Source: Thermogutta sp039793925
GTDB lineage: Bacteria > Planctomycetota > Planctomycetia > Pirellulales > Thermoguttaceae
Direction of reading: 5' to 3'
Length of the DNA: 64,000 nucleotides
NCBI RefSeq assembly: GCF_039793925.1
Contig: NZ_JBAMME010000370.1
Span: 1 to 64,000, forward strand
Positions within the stretch are counted from its first letter, which is position 1. Every line of letters starts with the position of its first letter. The position numbers were made by a program, and so were the translations under genes. Under the pieces are notes generated by a model. It searched no databases. It worked only from the letters and a program-made list of their open reading frames with translations, and was not told the DNA's origin. Below are positions 54,002 through 63,900 of this stretch, piece after piece.

Positions 54002-54409
54002 ATGAAAAAGCTCGCCGTTGGATTGATTGTTGCGGCTATCCTGTTGGGCGGTCTGATGGCGTGGAAGTCTTCCGCGCTCTCCGAGGAAAAATACTCTCAT
54101 GCCGGACAGCTACGCCATGTAGTGTTGTTCAAATTCAAAGACGGAACCTCGAAGGCCGACATTGAGAAGGTCGAAAAAGCCTTTGCTGCTCTGCCTAAGA
54201 AAATACCGCAAATTGCCGGCTTTGAATGGGGCACGGATTGCAGCACGGAAAATCTCTCGCAAGGATTCACCCACTGCTTTATACTCACTTTTAAGAGTGA
54301 GAAAGACCGCGACGCCTATCTCCCCCATCCTGAGCACCGGGCGTTTGCCAAAATGGTGGGTCCGTACCTCGATAAGGTGCTTGTGATTGATTACATCGTG
54401 CGAGAATAA
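54002..54409 (+). CDS. Exported Dabb-family (stress-responsive alpha/beta barrel) protein
   Basis: 135 residues. The N-terminus (KLAVGLIVAAILLGGLMAW) is a signal or membrane anchor. The rest is a single Dabb ferredoxin-like domain: RHVVLFKFKDGTSKADIEKV, IAGFEWGTDCSTENLSQGFTHCF and DRDAYLPHPEHRAFAKMVGPYLDKVLVIDY. The conserved H in LRHVVLF and the Y-x-x-H-P-x-H segment are typical. A GAGGAGG ribosome-binding site precedes the ATG. Dabb proteins are usually cytoplasmic, so an exported version is odd but common in planctomycetes, where they appear beside sulfatases and glycan enzymes. The role is unknown. Confidence 0.88.
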   Translation: MKKLAVGLIVAAILLGGLMAWKSSALSEEKYSHAGQLRHVVLFKFKDGTSKADIEKVEKAFAALPKKIPQIAGFEWGTDCSTENLSQGFTHCFILTFKSEKDRDAYLPHPEHRAFAKMVGPYLDKVLVIDYIVRE

Positions 54410-54521
54410 AAGGGGTTAAGCCCACGGTTGGTGGTGGGATCGAGCCGGCGCCTCGGCATGCGGGGCGGTGCAGTGCGGTTGCGCACTGGGGGTGGGCTGC
54501 CAACTTCACGGGCGATATGTC

Positions 54522-55568
54522 TCACCCGGAGCCGACAGGCGACGGCCTGCGAACGACCCCTGGTTCCGCGTCCAAATAGAGGTCGTCGAACATTCCCGCC
54601 TTCCATTTTTCCACAGCGATCGCTCCCATCACAGCGTTATCGGTACAGAGTTTGAGGGGAGCAATTACTAGCTCTACGTTTCTCCGTGTTGCTTCTTCCT
54701 CCAGTCGGGTTCGCAGGCGCTTGTTGGCAGCCACACCTCCACCCACGCACAATCTCTGGAATCCCGTTATCTCCAACGCGCGAAAACTTTTGCCCACCAG
54801 ACAGTCCACGACTGCTTCCTGAAAGGACGCAGCTAGGTCGGCCACCTTCTGGTCGGAAAGTTTGACCTGGGTAGGATCATGGCGTCCCGGCCCTGTGATG
54901 GCATATCGGACGGCCGTTTTCAACCCGCTGAAGCTAAAGTCAAGTGTATTTGGGTCATCCAAGAGAGCTCTTGGGAAAGCGTATTTGTGCGGGTTCCCTT
55001 TTTCCGCAGCTTTTTGAATGGACGGCCCGCCCGGGTAAGGCAATCCCAGCATGGCCGCCACTTTGTCAAAGGCCTCACCGGCTGCGTCATCAATGGTTGT
55101 TCCCATCAGCTCGAAATCCAGCGGATCCCGACAACGGTACAGGCACGTGTGTCCCCCGCTGACCACCAGGCCCACGCACGGAAACACGTCTTTCCCAGCC
55201 GCCATTCGACACGCGTAAATGTGGGCCTGAAGGTGGTTGATTCCAATGAGCGGTTTCCCCAAAGCCAACGCCAACGTCTTGGCAGCAGTGACCCCGACAA
55301 GCAGCGATCCTGCCAGGCCGGGCGTGTAAGCAACCGCCACGGCATCGATATCGGTCAGGTTAATTCCAGCCCTTTGAATGGTTTCATGGATCACAGGGAG
55401 AATTCGCTCCACATGAGCACGGGAGGCAATTTCCGGAACCACGCCCCCGTACTGCTGATGGAGCTGATCTTGCGAGGCCACGACGGAGGCAAGCACCTGC
55501 AACTGGTCCGTCACCAGGGCCGCCGCAGTTTCATCACAGGTCGTTTCGATTGTGAGAAAAACAGGCAT
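54522..55568 (-). CDS. tsaD: tRNA N6-adenosine threonylcarbamoyltransferase
   Basis: 348 residues from the ATG at 55568 (MPVFLTIETTCDET); an in-frame ATG at 55577 adds three residues and cannot be ruled out. It transfers threonylcarbamoyl to A37 of tRNAs reading ANN codons. Kae1/TsaD signatures: IETTCDETAAA, GGVVPEIASRAHVE, the iron-binding INHLQAHIYA (two His), LVVSGGHTCLY, DDAAGEAFDKVAAMLGLPYPGG, and LCVGGGVAANKRLR. Full length. It is divergent from the UvrD-type helicase gene, with a palindromic promoter-like site between. No TsaB or TsaE gene is next to it. Confidence 0.95.
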   Translation of the reverse strand: MPVFLTIETTCDETAAALVTDQLQVLASVVASQDQLHQQYGGVVPEIASRAHVERILPVIHETIQRAGINLTDIDAVAVAYTPGLAGSLLVGVTAAKTLALALGKPLIGINHLQAHIYACRMAAGKDVFPCVGLVVSGGHTCLYRCRDPLDFELMGTTIDDAAGEAFDKVAAMLGLPYPGGPSIQKAAEKGNPHKYAFPRALLDDPNTLDFSFSGLKTAVRYAITGPGRHDPTQVKLSDQKVADLAASFQEAVVDCLVGKSFRALEITGFQRLCVGGGVAANKRLRTRLEEEATRRNVELVIAPLKLCTDNAVMGAIAVEKWKAGMFDDLYLDAEPGVVRRPSPVGSG

Positions 55569-55614
55569 GCTCTCCATCCTACCCAGTTTATGCTCTCGTG
55601 AAGGTCAAAGTTTT

Positions 55615-55629
55615 GTATAATCATTATAC
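55615..55629. promoter_or_regulatory. Perfect palindrome carrying a TATAAT on each strand
   Basis: GTATAATCATTATAC is a perfect 7-1-7 palindrome that holds TATAAT on the plus strand (55616-55621) and on the minus strand (plus 55623-55628). It lies between divergent tsaD (46 bp away) and the helicase gene (101 bp away). The -35 regions on either side are poor, so it may be either a pair of -10 boxes or an operator. Confidence 0.45.
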
Positions 55630-55730
55630 TGACTCCAAGGCGGCCACAGTGGATAGCGTGGTGAGGGATCTGATTTCCTGCTCCCTGTGACGTAAGCATA
55701 AGCGCGTTCAACTGTTCACGGAGGATAACC

Positions 55731-57758
55731 ATGTCCGTGACTCGACTTGAGGATCTCATCCTGAAGCCCCTTAATCCCCAGCAGCAGGAGGCTGTGACCC
55801 ACGGGGCGGATCCACTGCTGATTGTTGCCGGGGCGGGAACCGGAAAGACGGCCACCATCGTGCATCGCGTCGCCTGGCTGGTCGCACACAACGTTCCTCC
55901 TCACACGATCATGCTCCTGACGTTCACGAGGCGTGCCGCCGAGGAGATGGTCCGTCGCGTGGAAACTATTCTCTCCAAACTTTCGGGAAGGCAACTGATA
56001 GGACATCTTGCGACCAGAATCTGGGGCGGTACATTTCACGCCATCGGTCTGCGCTTTCTCCGGCTGTTTGGGGAAGAACTGGGACTGCCGCCCGGCTTCA
56101 CCGTACTGGATCGATCTGATGCCGAAGATTTTCTCAACGTCATTCGTACGGACCTGAAACTGGCCACCACAGACCGACGGTTCCCGAAGAAAGGAACCTG
56201 CGCCGATATCTACAGCCGCATGGTGAACACCGGTCTTTCCTTACGCCAGGTCCTCGCGGAATTCTTCCCATGGTGCAAAGAGTGGCATGACGAACTCGAC
56301 CGCCTGTTTCGCGAATACACAACCAGAAAGAAAGAGTCGGCGACTTTGGATTACGACGATCTCCTCCTTGCGTGGCTCGAACTCCTCAACAAAGAATCAG
56401 TGGGCGGCGAGATTCGCAAACGTTTCCAGGCCGTCCTCGTGGACGAGTATCAGGATACCAACGTCATCCAGGCCAACATCCTGTATCAACTGTCTCCAAG
56501 GGGCGATGGCGTGACCGTGGTGGGCGATGATGCCCAGGCCATTTATTCGTTCCGGGGTGCCTCAGTAAAGAACATTCTAGATTTTCCCAAACATTACCCT
56601 AACGCCCGAATCGTCACACTGGAACAGAACTATCGAAGCACGATGCCAATTCTGAAGGCAGCGAACGCCATTATCAGCCCGGCCAAAGAAAAATTCACAA
56701 AAAATCTTTGGTCAGAAAAAAGAGCTGGTGAGAAACCTTGGTTGGTCGCTGCCCTCGATGAGTATGAGCAAGCTGAATTCGTCATTCGACGTATTTTGGA
56801 ACATCATAACCAGGGGACACTCCTGCGGCACCAAGCCGTGCTGTTCCGGGCATCGCACCATAGTTTGCCGTTGGAAGCCGAGTTGACCCGACGGGGGATC
56901 CCCTACCGCAAGTACGGCGGTCTTAAGTTTCTGGAAGCCGCCCATATTAAAGACGTACTCGCGTTCCTGCGTCTGGCCGAGAATCCACGCGATCTTGTAG
57001 CCGGGATGCGGGTGCTTTGTCTCCTACCGGGAATTGGCCCCGCTAAAGCGAGGAAGCTTCTCGCAGCGTGTTGCGCGAACGGCGGGCATTTCGAGGCATG
57101 GCAAGAGACCATCCCAAGCCCCACGGTCGCTGACATCTGGCCACAGTTTGTCCAGTTAATGCTGACTCTTGCTGAGGGAAGAGCATCGCTTCCCGCTCAG
57201 CTTCATCAAATCCGGGTGTTCTATGAGCCGCTGCTCCCTGTGCTTTACGACAATCCGATTCCACGGGCCAAGGATTTAGAGCAACTGGAGCAGATTGCCA
57301 GTCGATTCAAAGACCGTCAAACTTTCCTGGCACAGATCGCACTGGATCCTCCGAATTCCACTCAGGACTTTGCAGCCAATCCAGATTTGAACGATGATTA
57401 CCTTGTCCTGAGCACCATCCATTCGGCAAAGGGGCTGGAATGGGACGTGGTCTTCATTATTAACGCTACGGATGGCAATATTCCATCCGATATGGCCACG
57501 GGCTCACCTGAATCGATCGAAGAAGAGCGCCGTCTGTTCTATGTCGCGGTCACCCGGGCCAAGCGCTATCTGTATGTCTGTTATCCCCAGAGTTACTACA
57601 CGACTTCCTCACTTTCTTGGCAGAATTACGGGATCGCTCTCAAATCGCGATTCCTGACACCCGAGGCCACCCAGTGTTTTACGTCAGTCACGGCGCAATT
57701 GATGGGTGCGGACGACGCTGACTTGTCCAGTCTGGCTCGAGGCAGGACGACCAACTGA
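55731..57758 (+). CDS. UvrD/Rep family ATP-dependent DNA helicase
   Basis: 675 residues with a strong ribosome-binding site GGAGGA before the ATG. An SF1 3'-5' helicase: Q motif LNPQQQEAV (14-22), Walker A GAGTGKT (34-40), TFTRRAAEEM, WGGTFHAIGLR (Ia/Ib), Walker B VLVDEYQDTN, motif III GDDAQAIYSFRGA, motif IV EQNYRST, motif V TIHSAKGLEWDVVFI and motif VI RLFYVAVTRAKRYLY. All motifs are intact. It is shorter than UvrD (720) and has a distinct 1B/2B region, and no UvrD-type C-terminal extension. Function: unwinding in DNA repair or replication restart. The specific type (PcrA, Rep or UvrD) is not settled. Confidence 0.94.
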   Translation: MSVTRLEDLILKPLNPQQQEAVTHGADPLLIVAGAGTGKTATIVHRVAWLVAHNVPPHTIMLLTFTRRAAEEMVRRVETILSKLSGRQLIGHLATRIWGGTFHAIGLRFLRLFGEELGLPPGFTVLDRSDAEDFLNVIRTDLKLATTDRRFPKKGTCADIYSRMVNTGLSLRQVLAEFFPWCKEWHDELDRLFREYTTRKKESATLDYDDLLLAWLELLNKESVGGEIRKRFQAVLVDEYQDTNVIQANILYQLSPRGDGVTVVGDDAQAIYSFRGASVKNILDFPKHYPNARIVTLEQNYRSTMPILKAANAIISPAKEKFTKNLWSEKRAGEKPWLVAALDEYEQAEFVIRRILEHHNQGTLLRHQAVLFRASHHSLPLEAELTRRGIPYRKYGGLKFLEAAHIKDVLAFLRLAENPRDLVAGMRVLCLLPGIGPAKARKLLAACCANGGHFEAWQETIPSPTVADIWPQFVQLMLTLAEGRASLPAQLHQIRVFYEPLLPVLYDNPIPRAKDLEQLEQIASRFKDRQTFLAQIALDPPNSTQDFAANPDLNDDYLVLSTIHSAKGLEWDVVFIINATDGNIPSDMATGSPESIEEERRLFYVAVTRAKRYLYVCYPQSYYTTSSLSWQNYGIALKSRFLTPEATQCFTSVTAQLMGADDADLSSLARGRTTN

Positions 57759-57971
57759 CAGTGGCTCGCATCTGTAGTGAATCAACCGCTGTAAGGGAGT
57801 GGTCGGTTATCCGGGCTTGTGGCAACTGGGTTCTTCAGCGGCACCAATCTGGGTGGCAAGGCATATGGTTGATTGCAATTCTCGCCGTTCGACGTAATGA
57901 TACGCCTATTAGCCCAGGACAAGGTTTTGACAAGATTTTCGTGCGTTTCACTGACAACTGGGGAGCGCGTT

Positions 57972-59324
57972 ATGGCAGAACGGTCAGTGATTTTTCCGTT
58001 TCATGCTTCGAGTCGATGCAGTGGAGTTGGTGCCTTTCCGATGGCTGCGCTGTTGGGAGTGTTACCGATCCTTTTTGGAAGGTTGCCGGTGGTGTGGGCC
58101 GGTACTTCCGGAGGGAAGCTCTGGTTGACGACACCAGCGGTGGCGCTTCAGCAACCGCTTCGAATACGCCTGGCGGAAGGGTGTGGGTTCGACTCACAGG
58201 AGGGCGTGATACTCACGCGGGAAGGCGATACGCTGCGGCTTTTTGCCACGCTGGCCAGTGGTCCGGACAAGACTGGCGAATGTCAACAGAGGGGCTATCT
58301 CATTGTCCGCGACGACCGGTTTGCATCAGGAACAACTGCCGTTAACCACCTTTTGCGGTGGGTTGTGGAAGATGAAGGAGAAAGCAGCGGGGAACCGCCC
58401 CCTGCGTCTGTGTTTCAATTCCGGCAAACCTCGGATACCACCGTTACGCTCTACGAAGGCGAGTTGCCTGTTTTGGCCTACAATTTCGGCCCGATCACGA
58501 ATCAGAAAGTCCCCGAAAAAGATCCCCGCAGGACTCGGGCCTGCTACGTTCACCCGGTGTGGGGAGTGGATGGAGAGGTCCTGACCGACGATTTTCCCCG
58601 GGATCATTATCATCACCACGGTATTTTCTGGACGTGGCCCCACGTGGTCATTGGCCAGGAAGAGTTTAGCCTTTGGGAAGATCGCGGAGCCCTGCGGCAA
58701 CGGTTCGTCCGATGGTTGTGCCAGGAAACACATCCCGGCGTGGCGGTGCTGGGTGTGGAAAACGCCTGGGATCTTAATGGCCAAACTATGCTCACAGAGC
58801 GAGTATGGTTCACCGTGTATGCCCGGGGAAAAGACGACCGCGTCATTGACGTCGATCTGTTCCTCCAGCCACGCGTGCCTATCACGCTATGGGGGGCAGA
58901 AGGAAAGAGCTACGGGGGTCTCACCATGCGGTTTCGCCCTCCCTCGGAGAAAGAGGCGTGGATCACGGTCCCGGATGGCCTCACAAAAGATGACCTTTAT
59001 GAAACCCGGCTGCCGTGGGCAGACTTCACCAGTCACTTCGGTGAAACCGACCAGTTGAGTGGTGCGACGATCATGGTGGCGCCGACCCATCCGGACTATC
59101 CGCCGACGTGGTTGACCCGGCATTACGGACCTCTCTGCGTGGGTTGGCCGGGAGTTCACAGTCGTACGCTGGAGCCTCCGGAAACCGTTCATCTTCCCTA
59201 TCGGCTCTGGATCCACAGGGGTAGCAGAACTGCCGAAGAAATTGCCCCTATTTATAAAGCGTATACCGCCGGGTTCGAGTGCCAGCTCGCTGAGAAACCG
59301 GTTGTCCAAAAAGTTTCGCAGTGA
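57972..59324 (+). CDS. Exported DUF6807 (PmoA-like) protein
   Basis: 450 residues from the ATG at 57972, chosen over 57873 for its GGGGAG ribosome-binding site and because it starts a signal peptide (hydrophobic MAALLGVLPILFGRLPVVWA). The DUF6807 family mark is the His cluster DHYHHHGIFWTWPHV near residue 215, preceded by RRTRACYVHPVWG. ITLWGAEGKSYGGLTMRF and WADFTSHFG follow. The name PmoA was given to related proteins, but they are unlikely to be methane monooxygenases; the fold is probably a carbohydrate-active or ligand-binding beta-sandwich. It occurs very often in planctomycete polysaccharide loci. The ECF sigma gene is convergent with it. Confidence 0.87.
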   Translation: MAERSVIFPFHASSRCSGVGAFPMAALLGVLPILFGRLPVVWAGTSGGKLWLTTPAVALQQPLRIRLAEGCGFDSQEGVILTREGDTLRLFATLASGPDKTGECQQRGYLIVRDDRFASGTTAVNHLLRWVVEDEGESSGEPPPASVFQFRQTSDTTVTLYEGELPVLAYNFGPITNQKVPEKDPRRTRACYVHPVWGVDGEVLTDDFPRDHYHHHGIFWTWPHVVIGQEEFSLWEDRGALRQRFVRWLCQETHPGVAVLGVENAWDLNGQTMLTERVWFTVYARGKDDRVIDVDLFLQPRVPITLWGAEGKSYGGLTMRFRPPSEKEAWITVPDGLTKDDLYETRLPWADFTSHFGETDQLSGATIMVAPTHPDYPPTWLTRHYGPLCVGWPGVHSRTLEPPETVHLPYRLWIHRGSRTAEEIAPIYKAYTAGFECQLAEKPVVQKVSQ

Positions 59325-59552
59325 AACCTTCCCGGAGAAATGCAAAGGCCTGCTAGTGGTCAGTGCTTTTGTCCGCGCACTGCGATGCAAAGTTGGGTTG
59401 GCATTCGCTCGAGCTCACACGAAATTGCTATGTACGTTGCTTTTACTGGCGGCCAATCTCCAGTCTCGTCCGATCACGCGAACGCACTGTCGTGGATTAT
59501 GATTTTGATCCGCCGGAAATGGGCAACATCCGGCCTCCCGAAGCAACTGACC

Positions 59553-60188
59553 TCAGTCCACAAAGCCGGCCAACTGCTGGGCCAGCCGTTTTCTGGCGAC
59601 GTGAAGCCGGCGTTTGACCGTTCCGAGGGGGACGGCCAATTCCTGACTCATTTCGCTGAGGGATTTGCCCTCGATGTAGAAGGCGTACAGGGCTTCGCGG
59701 TCCATGGGCCCTAAGCGTTCCAGTCCCTGTCGAACCGCCTCCTGGGCTTCCCGTCGGGTGACCTCGGCAAAGGGTTCCCGCCGCATGTCGCCCGATTCTT
59801 CCCATGTTCTTTCCGAGAGCGAAGAAGTGCCGTGCCGCCGGGTGACGTAATTGATCGCCAGTCGATCAGCGATTCGGCGTAACCAGCCTCCCAGAGCTTG
59901 CGGCTCTTTGAGTTGCGGGAGTTTCCGCAGGGCCTGCAAAAATACCTCCTGGCGAACTTCGTCAGCATCGGCGTCCGATTTGACGCGGCGCCGGATGGTG
60001 TCGTACACGACCTGTCCGTACATCGCGATGACGCGTTCCCAGGCTTCTTCTTCCCCTCGTTTCGCGGCTTCCACCAGCTTGCAGACGGGCGAGTCTGGGA
60101 CCTCTGGTAGGGGCAGTGGCAGTTCCGCCACGAACTCGGGAGGAGTGGTTAATCGTTCGATTTCAAGCGGCTCAAGGACAGTGGCCAT
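59553..60188 (-). CDS. ECF-type RNA polymerase sigma factor
   Basis: 211 residues from the ATG at 60188, fixed by the AAGGAGGGAATC ribosome-binding site. The longer form at 60230 adds 14 residues upstream. Sigma region 2: WERVIAMYGQVVYDTIRRRV and DEVRQEVFLQALRKLPQ; region 4: LGPMDREALYAFYIEGKSLSEMSQELAVPLGTVKRRLHVARKRL, with its helix-turn-helix. Regions 3 and 1 are absent, as in ECF factors. The N-terminal 40 residues are Pro/Leu-rich and unusual. No anti-sigma gene is adjacent, though the next minus-strand gene upstream is a small basic protein and then a large glycoside-hydrolase-like gene. Confidence 0.92.
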   Translation of the reverse strand: MATVLEPLEIERLTTPPEFVAELPLPLPEVPDSPVCKLVEAAKRGEEEAWERVIAMYGQVVYDTIRRRVKSDADADEVRQEVFLQALRKLPQLKEPQALGGWLRRIADRLAINYVTRRHGTSSLSERTWEESGDMRREPFAEVTRREAQEAVRQGLERLGPMDREALYAFYIEGKSLSEMSQELAVPLGTVKRRLHVARKRLAQQLAGFVD

Positions 60189-60338
60189 GATTCCCTCCTT
60201 TATGCAAGGCGGACGGGAACCGTCACCCATCGGAGAGCCGACCGGCGAAAGGCGGATCGCTCCACGTCAATCCGCGTCACCGGACCGTGGGTGCTGGTTC
60301 ACGTCCACCAAATAATGGCTGTTGTCAGACGATTTCTG

Positions 60339-60614
60339 TCACGATTGTGGTGGACGCGACCAACCCCACCGGCTCTCCGGACGCTGCCAGCGTCCTTGAC
60401 AAGCCGGCACCAGAGCCCAGGCGTAACATCCGGCCGCCGCGGACCTTGCCGCCAAAATAGAGGCGCGCAGAATGGCCTGGGACAAAAAGAGCGCGCAGAG
60501 TGCCAAATGCTTCACCGTGCGAACGACATCGACGACGTGCTTCACGACGTGACGCTTCACATCGACAACACCCATCGTCTTCACCGTCGTCAGGATTCGC
60601 ACGAGCTTACGCAT
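60339..60614 (-). CDS. Possible small basic protein with HVV repeats
   Basis: A 91-residue ORF with a GAGGTGG ribosome-binding site about 6 bp before the ATG. The N-terminal half has an unusual pattern of short units (VKRHVVKHVVDVVRTVKHL) followed by a hydrophobic stretch (ALCALFLSQAILRASILAA). The C-terminal third is Pro/Trp/Arg-rich and may be out of coding character. It has no known family. It could be a small membrane-binding peptide or a false ORF. It lies between the sigma gene and the large glycoside-hydrolase-like gene, on the same strand. Confidence 0.35.
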   Translation of the reverse strand: MRKLVRILTTVKTMGVVDVKRHVVKHVVDVVRTVKHLALCALFLSQAILRASILAARSAAAGCYAWALVPACQGRWQRPESRWGWSRPPQS

Positions 60615-60958
60615 GATCCACCTCTGCGCGAGATTGAGAAAGGACCCACTGACTCGAATAACCAGACGCTAACGTTCAATCCGCTGCTTTGCAATCCGCG
60701 TGCCAGCGGATTTTACTTGTTTCATTTTACACAAGCAGGGCAACGAAAACCAACGCCCTTGGCATCAAGTTTTTCTGGCGGATCAGGTTCGCACACTGCC
60801 CAAAGTTTCTTCGGAAAATTATGGACACGCCAACGAGTAACAAAGTTCGCGCCGCGGCGCATCGGCTGTTACACTCGATGGACATCTAAAGAAAATTCGC
60901 GATTAACAAAATGCATCTTTTCTGATTTTCCGACGAAACATCGGTTCTCGGACCAACG
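60615..60958. other. Intergenic region downstream of the large hydrolase gene
   Basis: 344 bp. It contains a 7-bp perfect hairpin (AATCCGC at 60693-60699, GCGGATT at 60706-60712) followed on the plus strand by TTTTACTTGTTT, which looks like a terminator but has no plus-strand gene before it. The plus-strand ORF 60291-61136 overlaps real minus-strand genes and is a shadow. No other feature is seen. Confidence 0.4.
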
Positions 60959-63900
60959 TCAGGGGACAAGTCTGGCCGCCCATTCTCCCGGCTGGATCAC
61001 CAATTTGATCTCTACTTGGCCGGAAAGTCGCTCCGTTCGGAGCACCTTCCCGTCGATGTCGAGGAACTCTGCCTTGCCGGGTACTGCCAATTTCCACGGC
61101 AGTTTCGTCCAGAAAATAGTCAGCTCCGTCGGCTGATCCTCCAACGGTAGCGGCACCACCAGCACCCCGTCATCCATCTGCGATACGCGTACGCCTTGAG
61201 CCGTCATGATTCCTTGGAAGTTCACCGGTCGCCCTTCCGGGTTCTTCCGAAGGAGCAGCCGATCAGGCTCGTCCGGCTGCGGGGTCCACGTCACCTGATT
61301 GTTTTCGGCTCGCCGAATCTTGCCCAGCCGAATTCGCGACTGGCCGTCGTCTGGTCCGGCCAGCGAGAGCCGCCGGCCGTCTCGAGGGCGGTAAACTCCC
61401 ACCCGTAATTCCAACTCTTGGCCCGCCGGCACGCTAGAAGGAATGCTTGCACGCACGATGGTGTTGATCTGCCCCGTCACACCGCTCAGGTCACGAGGTT
61501 CGAATTGCCCCTGGAAGATAATGTCTCCTTTTTCGTCACAGAAATGGGCAAACGGGACCCAACCTGGGAGGATCGGCACGTGGGCTGCCCAATCAACGGC
61601 AATTTCTATCTCTTGTCCCTTTTGAGCATACTTTGTGGCCCGCGGCCGAATCGGTTCAGGCCCCATGTAATCTTTTCGCCCATTCACATAAATGCTCTGG
61701 GGTGTGACTGCCCATTCGACGATCAGTCCGTCACGCCGTGCAATCGCAACTTCCTTGACGACACTGCCGGCCTGAGAATTATCAGCAGGTCGAGCAAGAA
61801 AGCCAAATTGAGGGAGCACCACCCCGGCGACCTCCCAATCCGAATCACCACGGTTGCACCAGGTTTCCACCCCACTGGACCACTTGACGTGAATGCGGTG
61901 AATGTCGCCATCGACAAACTCCACATCTTCAATCCGATCAAGCGCCAACGCCCGTCCTAACGCCGAGAGCAACCAGTACTTACGGATAACATCCTGACCG
62001 AACGGCTGCGCCACCATGGCGGGGTGTCCCGTCAACACTTCCGTGGTGATGTAATCGTCGCTGTAAATTCCGTGAAGCCGGGCATCCAAACCAGCTTGGT
62101 AGCGTCCCGAATAACCCGCACCATGGAGAACGAAGCGGTCATGGTGGGCCGCATCAAACCACGGCACCCGCTCGGCATCCTCGCATTCCCAATTCCACAC
62201 AGACCACTGATAGTATCCGGGAATGGGCTTCCCCACGCGAAGGTGGTTGGTAGTCGCTCCATCCAGCCAACCAATCAGTTGGTCATGCCCGCTCTCAGAA
62301 ATCTGTGGGGCATGATCCCCGAGGAGTTGCCGTATCCACGCAAAATGTTGGCCCCAGGTGTTGCGGGTATAGACTTTGTCGAAGAATTTTCCATCGGCCG
62401 TCCAATAGTCGTAGGGGTCGATGCTGCTCCACACATCAATGAAATAGGCAGTCGGTTTGATATACTCCGCAATTTTAGCGAGGTTCGCTTGAAGAAAAGG
62501 CGCCACCCGATCCGCCCGATAGCGATAGGATTGTGCCTGCCGCCCTTCATTAAACCAGGCTCTCACCGGCTGTCCATTGGCATGAAAGGCAATCGTATCC
62601 AGATACGAAAACCCTTCGGCATCCGGGTAAAAGTCGATGTAGTTGTCGTGGAGTGCAAAAAGAACACCGGCCTGCCGGCAGGTCTGGGCGAGATATTGCA
62701 TATCTTCGAGAGTACCTAAACTCGGGTTGGGAGGAAAGATTTCCGGTAAGCGATAGTCGTACCCCCAACGTTGCCAGTTATGCCAAATGACCAGGCTATC
62801 GGTCAGACCGTAGCGGAATGCCTTTCGCAAAGCCTCCGCGCTATCACGGTAATAGCCTCCCCATAGATCGAAAACAAACCTTCCAGCAAGGACGGATACT
62901 CCATCCGATGGCTTCAACCCATTCACTTCCCGCCATTGTTTGACGGCTTCCCACACCCGGGTCGCCGGAATGAGCGTCATTTTCGACGCATGGGCAACGT
63001 GGAGCGAATAATGCCGTGCCGCCGGATTCACCTGGAATGTACTAGGCGGAACGTCGCACCCCTGGACAACGGAAAGCCCGCCATCGAATTCGAGCCCCAC
63101 GAACGACGTGGAAAGGCGGTGCCCATCAAAGCCTAAACTGTAACTCTGGGGCTTTTGCACCACATTACCAGGTCCCGCGTAGACACGAAACGCTTCCTGA
63201 GACCAGCTCCCCAACGCCACATCCTCGATGTGAACATCCACCCACGGGCGGGGCGGGGGCACATCGTCAAGACGCCAGCTCATCACCAGGGTCCCTTTTT
63301 CTGTGCCCACGGTTCCAATGAGGTCAAACGGACCTGCGGGATTTTTGAAGCGATGTTTTACGACAAGCTGTTGCCCCCCGTCGGAGCTCTTCTCCACTCG
63401 GGATTCCACACCCAGAAGGGCTGTCGCCGAGCGTACCCTGTCCAGCCGGGATCCGAACACGGTGACCTCAAACCCGCGGAATGACAGCACTCGTTGTGCG
63501 AACCGAAAGCGAACGTTTGCATCGAGCAGACCACGCGAGCCCAACTCGATCTCAGCCTGTCCGCGAAGTCCACCGAGCCCTACCATTCCCAGAATGATCG
63601 GCGTGCCTGGTTTCGACGGCTCGCCTTCTCGTGCCGTAGGGATTGTCCCTGCAATCAGCGTCGGCTCTGCCCAGAAGGAAGAGTCCCAGCCCGTGTTGTT
63701 CTTCGGCCCCGGATGGGATTCGAGCTGAAGTCGAATCGTCTTCCCCGCGTACGCCGACAGGTCAACCTCATGCTGTTCCCAGGTTTTGGCCGTCGTGTGA
63801 CGTTCGAACACGATGTCGCCGAACTCGCCGTCTGGTGCCGAGAGTTCCGCGACACGGACCCGAAACGTCACCCCATCGCTTTGGCCTTCGGGTGTCATTC

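Noticed and set aside
60693..60712. Hairpin with a following T run on the plus strand
   Set aside because: It looks like a terminator, but no plus-strand gene ends before it; the nearby genes run the other way.
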